From NCBI GenBank assembly GCA_947258635.1, contig CAMYJM010000023.1, positions 1 through 13,795 of the forward strand: 13,795 nt of DNA, given 5' to 3'. The position numbers and the translations under genes were made by a program. Below the pieces are notes generated by a model that was not told the DNA's origin, did not search any database, and saw nothing but the letters and a program-made list of their open reading frames with translations. The stretch comes from an uncultured Acidimicrobiaceae bacterium (GTDB lineage Bacteria; Actinomycetota; Acidimicrobiia; Spongiisociales; UBA5794). Shown here in pieces: positions 1-6,506 of this stretch. The number at the start of each line of letters is the position of its first letter. The first letter of the stretch is position 1.

Positions 1-1142
1 GCACCGTCCATGGCGATGACGGTATCAATGCTCGTCGCGGCAAGGCGTTTGAGCCCCTGGGCGACCGACTCGGCGTTTCCGGGGGTCGCGTCGAGGCCGC
101 GCATCTCGAACCCGGCGTCATCGGGCCCGGCGGCCTGGGCGGGAGCGAACAGGGCGGTGTCCGGGGGATCCCAGTCGAGGTAGAGGTCGGGATGTTCGCC
201 GGCCGCAGGCGCTCCGGTCCCCCAGGTCACCGAGAGCGCCGCCGCGAGATCCGCTTCCTCCCGCAGCAGATCGGCCGAGCGGCTGCCGGCCCGGTCCGGG
301 TCGAACACGACGATTTGGGCGCCGGCGGCAGCCGCCTGGTCGAACATCGAGCGCGGCGCCGTGAGCCACGGCAGCCACGACTCGATCCCGGCGAAGGTGA
401 TCCCGGCTGCAATCCGGTCCCACGTCTCGGCCGCCCATCCCTCGATCGCTGCCAGTTCGTGGGCCCGCTCCGCCAAATCGTCGTCGATCCGCACCTCGCG
501 GGCCGGGTACAACTCGACGGCCTCGATGGAGTCGGCGGCGCGCTGCGTGGCGACGGAGAACGAGCGGATGTCGTCGATCTCGTCGCCCCAGAACTCGGCC
601 CTGATCGGCTCGTAGCCCTGGGCGGGGAACACGTCGATGATGCCGCCCCGCACTGCGAATTCGCCGCGTGACTCAACTCGATCGGTGCGGTGATACCCGG
701 CACTCGCCAGGGCGGCAACCACCGCCGCAAAGTCCTCCTCTGCGCCAGAGCGCAGCCTGACCGGAGCCACCGGCGACGGGCTGAGCCGCTGGGTGACGGC
801 GCGGACCGATCCGACGACAACGGTCCGATTCCCGGCACGGAGGCGGTGGCGGGCGACCGCCCGATTGGCCATAGTGATCATGTTCGGCGAGACGTGCTCG
901 AAGGGCAGCGTCTCCCAGGCGGGGAGCAACACGGCGTCCTCACTGAAGAGCGTCAGATCGTCGATCAGGTCCTCGGCCTCTCGCTCCCCGGGGACCACCG
1001 CCAGGATCGGCCCCGCCGCATGGGACTGGATGCCGGCCAGAACAAAGGCCCGCATAGGTGCGGGCACGACGAAACGCCCCGGCATGTCGGGAACATGGGC
1101 CGGGGTGAAGCGCTCGAGAAGCGTGGCGAGCGGAGCTGTCAC
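1..1142 (-). CDS. mfd: Transcription-repair coupling factor Mfd, N-terminal part (runs off the left edge)
   Basis: Mfd is a DNA translocase that removes RNA polymerase stalled at lesions and recruits UvrA. The window holds the first 380 codons plus two bases of a protein usually near 1,150 residues, so only the UvrB-like N-terminal module is present; the RNA polymerase-interacting and helicase domains lie outside. Diagnostic stretches are GEREAEDL (about 52-59), LLPAWETLPFEHVSP (72-86), RGEFAVRGGIIDVF (159-172) and EFWGDEIDDIRSFSV (183-197), which closely match actinobacterial Mfd as I remember it. The start is taken as GTG at 1142, the first usual start after an in-frame TAG. It has no clear Shine-Dalgarno sequence, and a possible -10 (TACGAT) lies 9 nt upstream, so the mRNA may be nearly leaderless. 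It follows pgsA by about 117 bp. Identity is secure; the exact start is not. Confidence 0.95.
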   Translation of the reverse strand, partial: MTAPLATLLERFTPAHVPDMPGRFVVPAPMRAFVLAGIQSHAAGPILAVVPGEREAEDLIDDLTLFSEDAVLLPAWETLPFEHVSPNMITMANRAVARHRLRAGNRTVVVGSVRAVTQRLSPSPVAPVRLRSGAEEDFAAVVAALASAGYHRTDRVESRGEFAVRGGIIDVFPAQGYEPIRAEFWGDEIDDIRSFSVATQRAADSIEAVELYPAREVRIDDDLAERAHELAAIEGWAAETWDRIAAGITFAGIESWLPWLTAPRSMFDQAAAAGAQIVVFDPDRAGSRSADLLREEADLAAALSVTWGTGAPAAGEHPDLYLDWDPPDTALFAPAQAAGPDDAGFEMRGLDATPGNAESVAQGLKRLAATSIDTVIAMDG

Positions 1143-1151
1143 GGCCGCGGC

Positions 1152-1183
1152 ATCGTACAGGCTCGACGCCAGCTACCGGTCAA
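1152..1183 (-). promoter_or_regulatory. Possible mfd promoter
   Basis: On the minus strand TTGACC (1183-1178) is followed after 20 bp by TACGAT (1157-1152), 9 nt before the mfd GTG. Both hexamers resemble sigma-70-type elements, but the 20-bp spacer is longer than the usual 16-18, so this is tentative. The pgsA-mfd gap (1143-1259) also contains a GC palindrome, CCGGCGCCGG (1249-1258), with no T-run, so it is not a convincing terminator. Confidence 0.25.
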
Positions 1184-1259
1184 GCCCTCCGTTCTTGGGT
1201 AGATCTGGGCCAATATCCGCCGCCACGTCGGCGAGAGCCCGGGGGGACGCCGGCGCCGG

Positions 1260-1802
1260 TTAGCGGACCCGCAGCACCGCACCGAAGTGCCTGAAGTAAT
1301 CCCAGGCCGAGAGCAACGTGAAGAAGACCGCGGCCAGCATCACCCATTCATCGAGGAAGTAGGGGCCCCACTCGGAGGTGGGCCGAATCATCGCCAGGCC
1401 GATGGCGAGGAATTGAAACACCGTCTTTCCCTTGCCCCACAGACTCGGAGGCACCGCCGACTTCTCCAGAGCGGCGACCCCGCGCAGCCCCATCACCGCG
1501 AGTTCGCGCCCGATGATGATGAACGCCGCCCACGACCACGCCCGGCCCACTTCGATGAGCACGAGCAGACTTCCCGTGACCAGCACTTTGTCGGCGACCG
1601 AGTCCAGGAATGCCCCAAGCACGGTCGTGATCTGCCAGCGGCGCGCCAGGTACCCGTCGGCGAAGTCCGTCAGTGCGGCGACGGTGAACACGATGAAGGC
1701 TATGCCGAAGGCGCCGTCGATATCGTCCGAGAGCAGCACGAACGCCATGACGACCGGCGTGAGCAGAATCCGGGCCACAGCCAGCCAATTGGGGACATTC
1801 AT
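1260..1802 (-). CDS. pgsA: CDP-diacylglycerol--glycerol-3-phosphate 3-phosphatidyltransferase (PgsA-type)
   Basis: This is an integral membrane enzyme of 180 residues, normal for the family. PgsA transfers the phosphatidyl group of CDP-diacylglycerol to glycerol-3-phosphate, the first committed step to phosphatidylglycerol and cardiolipin. The CDP-alcohol phosphatidyltransferase signature D-x2-DG-x2-AR-x8-G-x3-D-x3-D is complete: D46, D49, G50, A53, R54, G63, D67, D71. Hydrophobic stretches near 11-24, 31-45, 74-98, 127-140 and 150-163 fit the multi-pass fold. The ATG start lies 18 bp after the glpK stop with only a weak ribosome site, so translation may be coupled to glpK. The upstream kinase makes this enzyme's acceptor substrate. 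A related CDP-alcohol transferase (for example a phosphatidylinositol-phosphate synthase) is possible, but the N-terminal NVPNWLAVARILLTP pattern favours PgsA. Confidence 0.88.
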   Translation of the reverse strand: MNVPNWLAVARILLTPVVMAFVLLSDDIDGAFGIAFIVFTVAALTDFADGYLARRWQITTVLGAFLDSVADKVLVTGSLLVLIEVGRAWSWAAFIIIGRELAVMGLRGVAALEKSAVPPSLWGKGKTVFQFLAIGLAMIRPTSEWGPYFLDEWVMLAAVFFTLLSAWDYFRHFGAVLRVR

Positions 1803-1820
1803 CGCCGCGATGGTATCGCT

Positions 1821-3317
1821 TCACGACCCCGCAAGATGTTCTAACCAGCCCAAGCTCTTGGAAACGGCCTTCTGCCACGATCCGTACAGGCGGTCTCGTT
1901 CGGCCTCATCCATCTGCGGCTCGAACCGGGAGTCCTCCGCCCAGTTGGCCCGCAATGCCTCCGGGTTCTGCCAGTAACCGACCGCCAGGCCGGCGGCGTA
2001 GGCCGCCCCGAGCACCGTGGTCTCGGTGACGACGGGCCGGATCACGGGCACACCGAGGATGTCGGCCTGAAACTGCATGAGCAGATCGTTGGCCACCATG
2101 CCGCCGTCGACCTTGAGCGACTCGAGGCCGATGCCGGCGTCGGCGCGCATCGCATCGAGTACGTCCCTCGTCTGATATGCGGTCGCCTCGAGGACGGCTC
2201 GGGCAATGTGGGCCTTGTTGGCGTACCGGGTGAGCCCGGCAAAGACCCCGCGGGCATCGTCCCGCCAATACGGGGCGAACAGCCCGGAGAACGCGGGCAC
2301 GAAGTAGACGTCACCATTGTCTTCAACCTGGCGAGCCAGCGCTTCGATATCGGCGGCGTCCCTGATGAGGCCGAGGTTGTCCCGCAGCCACTGCACTCCG
2401 GCCCCGGCGATGGCGACGGAGCCCTCCAGGGCGTAGCGGGGCTTGCCGGGGCCCACCTGGTAGGCCACGGTGGTGAGCAGCCCGTTCTCGGACCGCACCA
2501 GCCGGGTACCCGTGTTCACGAGCAGGAAACATCCGGTCCCATAGGTGTTCTTGGCCTCGCCGGGGTTGAACGCAGCCTGGCCGAACAGGGCGGCTTGCTG
2601 GTCGCCGAGGATGCCGGCGAGGGGGACGCCCTCGAGCACTCCGCGACAACGGCCGACGGTGGCGACCGAGGGCACTATCTCGCCGAGCAACCTGCGGGGA
2701 ATTCCGATTCCCGTGAGCAGCTCGTCGTCCCAGCTGAGGGACTCGAGATCCATGAGCATCGTACGGCTGGCATTGGTGACGTCTGTGGCGTGGCGCCCTG
2801 TGAGGTTCCAGACGAGCCAGCTGTCCATGGTCCCGAACGCCAGCTCCCCCGCTGCGGCCCGCGCCGCCAAGTCCGGATCGTTGTCGAGCAGCCAGCGGAT
2901 CTTGGGACCTGAGAAGTACGTGGCCAGGGGGAGGCCGCTCTTGTGTTGGAATCGGCTCGGCCCGGCGTCGCCCCCGAGCCGGCGAACCAGGTTCGCCGTC
3001 CGTGTGTCCTGCCACACGATCGCCGGGGTCACCGGATCACCCGTGGCTCGGTCCCACAGGACGGTTGTCTCTCGCTGGTTGGTTATGCCGACCGCGGCCA
3101 GGGCACTCGGCCCGATGCCGGCGGTTGCCAGGCCCTCGGCGACGACGGCTGCGGTGTTGGCCCAGATCTCGGCGGCGTCATGCTCGACCCAGCCCGGCTG
3201 CGGGTAGATCTGCTCATGTTCCCGAGCGGCGACCGCGACCAGCGAGCCCGATCGATCGATCACCGCGAAGCGGGTACTGGTGGTTCCCTGATCGATGGCT
3301 CCCACGAACTCGCCCAC
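1821..3317 (-). CDS. glpK: Glycerol kinase
   Basis: GlpK phosphorylates glycerol with ATP to sn-glycerol-3-phosphate in the cytoplasm. At 498 residues it is full length for the FGGY kinase family. Visible landmarks are the phosphate-binding DQGTTSTR (9-16), glycerol-contact R82-E83 and Y134, catalytic D239 in GDQQ, YGTG (259-262), and both FGGY signatures, one around YFSGPKIRW (134-142) and one around GVFAGLTRYANKAHIARA. The GTG start has a strong AGGAGG (3328-3323) 5 nt upstream and lies 22 bp after pth. No glpF, glpD or glpR is present; the next gene is pgsA, which suggests glycerol-3-phosphate supply for phospholipids as well as catabolism. The segment equivalent to the E. coli fructose-1,6-bisphosphate loop (about 222-234) is rewritten, and the position of E. 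coli R236 is Gly, so E. coli-style allosteric inhibition is probably absent (inference). Confidence 0.96.
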   Translation of the reverse strand: MGEFVGAIDQGTTSTRFAVIDRSGSLVAVAAREHEQIYPQPGWVEHDAAEIWANTAAVVAEGLATAGIGPSALAAVGITNQRETTVLWDRATGDPVTPAIVWQDTRTANLVRRLGGDAGPSRFQHKSGLPLATYFSGPKIRWLLDNDPDLAARAAAGELAFGTMDSWLVWNLTGRHATDVTNASRTMLMDLESLSWDDELLTGIGIPRRLLGEIVPSVATVGRCRGVLEGVPLAGILGDQQAALFGQAAFNPGEAKNTYGTGCFLLVNTGTRLVRSENGLLTTVAYQVGPGKPRYALEGSVAIAGAGVQWLRDNLGLIRDAADIEALARQVEDNGDVYFVPAFSGLFAPYWRDDARGVFAGLTRYANKAHIARAVLEATAYQTRDVLDAMRADAGIGLESLKVDGGMVANDLLMQFQADILGVPVIRPVVTETTVLGAAYAAGLAVGYWQNPEALRANWAEDSRFEPQMDEAERDRLYGSWQKAVSKSLGWLEHLAGS

Positions 3318-3339
3318 CGGCGCCTCCTATCTCGCGGTT

Positions 3340-3906
3340 CTATTGACCCCGGACGATCTCGCCGGCTCGCTGGCGGGCTTCAGCTCCCCCGGCGGCGACG
3401 AAGACCTCGATTATGTCCGCACCATATTGGCGGAGCAGATCGATGTCGTCCTGTTCTTTCTTGGCAAAACTCTTCAGCACGAAGGCGGCCGGATCCATGC
3501 GTCCGGGGGGCCGGCCCACCCCGCACTTGAGCCGCCAGAACGCCTCGTCACCGAGGGAGCGGATGATCGACGCCACCCCCCTGTTGCCGCCGGAGCCCCC
3601 GCCCTCCTGCACCCGGAGCCTGGCGAAAGGCAGATCGATGTCGTCATGGACGATCAGCACCCGATCGAGCCCGATTCCGAAGTACCGCACCAGCGGCGCC
3701 ACTGCCTGGCCCGACTCGTTCATGAACGTGACCGGCCTCGCCAGCACGGCGCGCGTGTCGCCCAACCTGAGCTCGGCCATATCAGCCCGGATGCGGCGGG
3801 CCTTCTTGAAGCGGGCCCCGTGACGCGCGGCCAGGGTGGTGACGATGTCGCCACCCAGATTGTGCCGGGTGTGCTCGTAACCCTCACCGGGATTGCGCAG
3901 CCCCAC
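3340..3906 (-). CDS. pth: Peptidyl-tRNA hydrolase (bacterial type)
   Basis: Pth cleaves the ester bond of peptidyl-tRNAs released from stalled ribosomes, recycling tRNA. The NPG near the N-terminus (N5), the catalytic His in TRHN (H15), FMNESG (N63), HDDID (D88) and GRPPGRMDPAAFVL identify the family; 188 residues is normal. The first usual start is GTG at 3906, 26 nt after the rplY stop, but it leaves out part of the first beta strand: the preceding in-frame codons read A-L-V-V, as in normal Pth proteins, and run back to an ATA that overlaps the rplY stop. The true start may therefore be upstream (up to 3936). The loop usually written GGHNG is GGNRG here (residues 106-110), changing His113 and Asn114 of the E. 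coli enzyme. It sits between rplY and glpK, in the ancient rplY-pth order. Confidence 0.93.
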   Translation of the reverse strand: MGLRNPGEGYEHTRHNLGGDIVTTLAARHGARFKKARRIRADMAELRLGDTRAVLARPVTFMNESGQAVAPLVRYFGIGLDRVLIVHDDIDLPFARLRVQEGGGSGGNRGVASIIRSLGDEAFWRLKCGVGRPPGRMDPAAFVLKSFAKKEQDDIDLLRQYGADIIEVFVAAGGAEARQRAGEIVRGQ

Positions 3907-3932
3907 AACGAGTGCCGCTGATCCAGGTACGG

Positions 3933-4616
3933 CTATCCCTCGCCGTCTGCAGCCGTATCGGCGTCGGCAGCCGCTTCGTCTTCGGCAGCTTCGCCCTCTT
4001 CGCCTTCGAGCAGTTCGTCCTCTTCACCCTCAACCTCTTCGATGATCTCCTCCTCGGCCCGCGGGGCGAGGACGGTGAGCACCGCACGATCGGGTTCGTC
4101 GAGGTATTCGACACCCTCGATCGCCGGCAGGTCACTCACCTTGATCGAGTCGCCGATATGGAGATGATCGATGTTGTACGAGATAGACGTGGGAATGGCC
4201 ATCGGCAATGCCGAGATGGCGACTGTTCCTGCGATGGCCTCGACGAATCCGCCTTCCTGGTGGACACCGACCGGCGTTCCCAACGGCTCGAGGGCGACGT
4301 CCGCCTCGATTGCCTCGTCGAGGGCCACCCGGATCAGGTCGAGATGAGTGATGTCGCCCCGCACCGGGTCACGCTGAATCTCGCGTGCCACGGTGAGCAG
4401 TCCCTTGCTGCCTTCGACCTGGAGATCGATGAGGGCGTTGAGCCCCGACGCGGTGTGCAGGGCGGAGAAGAGCTCCTTCACGTCGAGAGTCACCGAGCGG
4501 GCATCCATGCCGCGCCCATAGATGGTCGCCGGGACGCGTCCGGCGCGCCGCAGCCGGCGGGCCGGCCGGGAACCGTACTCGGTGCGCTCTGCGGCGCGCA
4601 GCGTGATCTGATCCAT
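3933..4616 (-). CDS. rplY: Large ribosomal subunit protein bL25, long CTC/TL5 type
   Basis: This is a 5S rRNA-binding protein of the 50S subunit. Residues 1 to about 92 form the L25 domain (GRVPATIYG at 26-34, and HLDLIRV near its end); about 95-185 form the TL5 C-terminal beta domain found in long bL25/general stress protein CTC. From residue 187 to 227 the chain is almost wholly acidic and low complexity (Glu, Asp, Ala, Gly), probably disordered. The ATG start has AGGAG (4626-4622) 5 nt upstream. Elsewhere rplY normally follows prs directly; here aceK and the heptanucleotide array come between them, and a 70-bp leader (4617-4686) separates rplY from the array. The next gene, pth, starts 26 nt downstream or overlaps its stop, so the two are probably co-translated. 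Confidence 0.95.
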   Translation of the reverse strand: MDQITLRAAERTEYGSRPARRLRRAGRVPATIYGRGMDARSVTLDVKELFSALHTASGLNALIDLQVEGSKGLLTVAREIQRDPVRGDITHLDLIRVALDEAIEADVALEPLGTPVGVHQEGGFVEAIAGTVAISALPMAIPTSISYNIDHLHIGDSIKVSDLPAIEGVEYLDEPDRAVLTVLAPRAEEEIIEEVEGEEDELLEGEEGEAAEDEAAADADTAADGEG

Positions 4617-4686
4617 GAGAACTCCTGATAGTGATCGAGACCGGGCGCGTGCATCACGGCCGCATGCCGGTCTTGCGGCTCACATT

Positions 4687-4763
4687 AGTACGAAGCACTC
4701 AGTACCAAATACTTAGTACTGAGTACTGAGTACTGAGTACTGAGTACTGAGTACTCAGTATTT
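4687..4763. repeat. Short tandem heptanucleotide array, 11 units
   Basis: Read on the plus strand in an unbroken 7-nt phase the units are agtacga, agcactc, agtacca, aatactt, five identical agtactg copies (4715-4749), agtactc and agtattt. Both ends are degenerate and the centre is perfect, the pattern expected of a slippage-generated array ageing at its edges. The unit is only 3/7 GC in an otherwise GC-rich window. Its core AGTACT is a palindrome, so the array can fold: TACTGAGTACTCAGTA (4745-4760) is a perfect 16-bp palindrome, and ACTCAGTAC (4697-4705) pairs with GTACTGAGT (4716-4724). The right end lies inside aceK and encodes its last two codons and stop. Similar heptamer arrays (STRR) are known from cyanobacteria and other bacteria; function unknown. 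Confidence 0.93.
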
Positions 4764-6506
4764 GACATCCAGCGTTCGTCGCTGGCGGTGGGCGCCGAGG
4801 CGGCGGGCTCGTTCGTAGGGGAACACCTCGATGGTTTCTCCGCTCTTGACGCCCACCTGAGCCCGTTGCCAGAAACGGACACCGAACAGATCCGAATGGT
4901 GGTAGTCGAAGACATCCCGCAGCTCCTCGCGCAACCCGAGGAACCTGGCGAACTCCTCGGGGAACACATCATCGTTGCCGACCCCAAACCACGGAGTAGC
5001 CGACATCTCGTCGTTGGGATTGTCGGTCTCCGGCATCTCGCGGAACTTGCACCGGGTCAGCTCGGTGATCTCGTCGTAGTCGTAGAAGACGACGCGGCCT
5101 GTGCGGGTCATGCCGAAGTTCTTCAACAGCATGTCGCCAGGAAAGATGTTCGTCGCCGCCAGGTTCTTGATGGCGCGGCCGTAGTCGACGATCGCCGTCC
5201 GCGCCTTGACCGGGTTGGCCTCCCGCACATAGATGTCGAGGGGAATCACCCGGCGCTCCACATAGACGTGATGCAGGGTCACCGATGCATCGTCGATCGT
5301 CACGCTGCGGGCAGTCTCGGCCGCCAGCTCCGCGAGCAACTCATCGGTGAAGCGGTCACGGTCGAACCTGAGCTTCTCGAACTCCTGAGCATCGACCAGG
5401 CGGCCGGCCCGGTCGTGGCGGAACACGAGCCGGTACTTTGACATGATCTGGCGCTTCGTCGTCTGTTTCGGGAAAGGAAAACGATCTCGAATGATCTTGA
5501 ACACCACGTCGAAGCCGGGCAGGGTGAACACCACCATTACCATGCCGCGGATTCCCCTCGCATGCTCGAACCGATCGGCCGATGAGGCGACGTGTGCCAT
5601 CAGATCCGAGTACAGCTCGGTCTTGGCGTGCTTTCGGTAGCCGATCGTCGAGTACAGCTCCGCCCGCCGCTTGTGCGGCATGAGATCCGCGAGGTACGCC
5701 ACCGCCCCTGCCGGGCTCTCCGTCAGCACGTGAAAGGCGGATCGGGTGTAGCTGAACAGCACGTTGATGTCGGTCGGTTCCGTCAGGACCGCTCCGAGCA
5801 CCAACCCGCGGCCCGTGTGGTGGATGCAGAAGGCGACCGGGAACGTAGCGGCACCGGCCCGAATCCGGCCGACCAGGTACGCCCCCGGGCCGCGGTAGAA
5901 GACGGTGTCGAGAATCTCGGCCCCGTCGATGTCCGCCCCATGGCTCCGGTCCTGAACAGACGCAGTCATCTCCTCGGCGGCCAGCCTTGCCTCCCGCCCC
6001 AGGTTCGTCCACCGGCCCGGAATCCCCGCTCCGGTGAGCGCCTCGGTCACGATCGCCACCACGGACCCTTCGAGATGCCGGGTTCGCACCGCCGGCACCG
6101 GGCGCTTCCGGATGGTGGCGAACTCGATCTGGTCATCGATTCCGACGGTGGAGAAGACCCGGCGCGTGATCGAGTTGAAGAATGTCTCGGCGATCTCCGG
6201 ATCCGGATAGCCGGCGACGAGTTCGGCGTACCGATCGCGCGCCTCGCCCCAGAGCCGCCGGTCGTCGCGGGCTTCTCCCAACAGGTGGTCGATGGCCGTG
6301 AGCACGGACTCGACGGACTCCGAGTAGAGGTCGATGAGCGCGACCGCATCGTCGTGTAACTCCGACCATTGGCGACCTGCGAAGCGGTCACGGGCCCCGG
6401 CGACGAGGGCGCGAAACGCCGCGGCATGGTCGTCGTAGCCGGCGACGATGGTCTCGGCGACCCGAGCGCTGCGGTCGGTGGAATGGTCCCGGATGGCTCC
6501 GGTCAC
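4755..6506 (-). CDS. aceK: Isocitrate dehydrogenase kinase/phosphatase
   Basis: AceK is a bifunctional enzyme that phosphorylates and inactivates isocitrate dehydrogenase and also reverses this, directing isocitrate into the glyoxylate shunt. Its 583 residues compare with 578 in E. coli, with collinear similarity throughout as recalled: EIAETFFNS (104-112), AELYSTIGYRKHAKTE (282-297), GIRGMVMVVFTLPGFDVVFK (318-337, nucleotide-binding loop and Lys), HDRAGRLVDAQEFE (364-377, containing the phosphatase Asp at 372), NIFPGDMLLKNFG (453-465, catalytic Asp458) and VVFYDYDE (472-479, metal-binding). No key residue appears lost. The GTG start overlaps the prs stop as GTGA, so translation is coupled to prs. 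The C-terminus ends LDVKY, about five residues before the E. coli end, where the heptamer array provides the stop. No icd, aceA or aceB lies nearby. AceK is mainly proteobacterial, so transfer is plausible; base composition looks like its neighbours. Confidence 0.95.
   Translation of the reverse strand: MTGAIRDHSTDRSARVAETIVAGYDDHAAAFRALVAGARDRFAGRQWSELHDDAVALIDLYSESVESVLTAIDHLLGEARDDRRLWGEARDRYAELVAGYPDPEIAETFFNSITRRVFSTVGIDDQIEFATIRKRPVPAVRTRHLEGSVVAIVTEALTGAGIPGRWTNLGREARLAAEEMTASVQDRSHGADIDGAEILDTVFYRGPGAYLVGRIRAGAATFPVAFCIHHTGRGLVLGAVLTEPTDINVLFSYTRSAFHVLTESPAGAVAYLADLMPHKRRAELYSTIGYRKHAKTELYSDLMAHVASSADRFEHARGIRGMVMVVFTLPGFDVVFKIIRDRFPFPKQTTKRQIMSKYRLVFRHDRAGRLVDAQEFEKLRFDRDRFTDELLAELAAETARSVTIDDASVTLHHVYVERRVIPLDIYVREANPVKARTAIVDYGRAIKNLAATNIFPGDMLLKNFGMTRTGRVVFYDYDEITELTRCKFREMPETDNPNDEMSATPWFGVGNDDVFPEEFARFLGLREELRDVFDYHHSDLFGVRFWQRAQVGVKSGETIEVFPYERARRLGAHRQRRTLDVKY

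Noticed and set aside
192..671. Plus-strand open frames across the mfd region
   Set aside because: Arg/Gly/Pro-rich translations typical of antisense frames in GC-rich genes; the minus strand is clearly mfd.
4685..4987. A 100-residue minus-strand reading frame ending in Y-S-V-L-S-T-Q heptads
   Set aside because: It is the heptamer array read in an alternative frame joined to an aceK shadow; 21 bp of array simply gives seven repeating residues.
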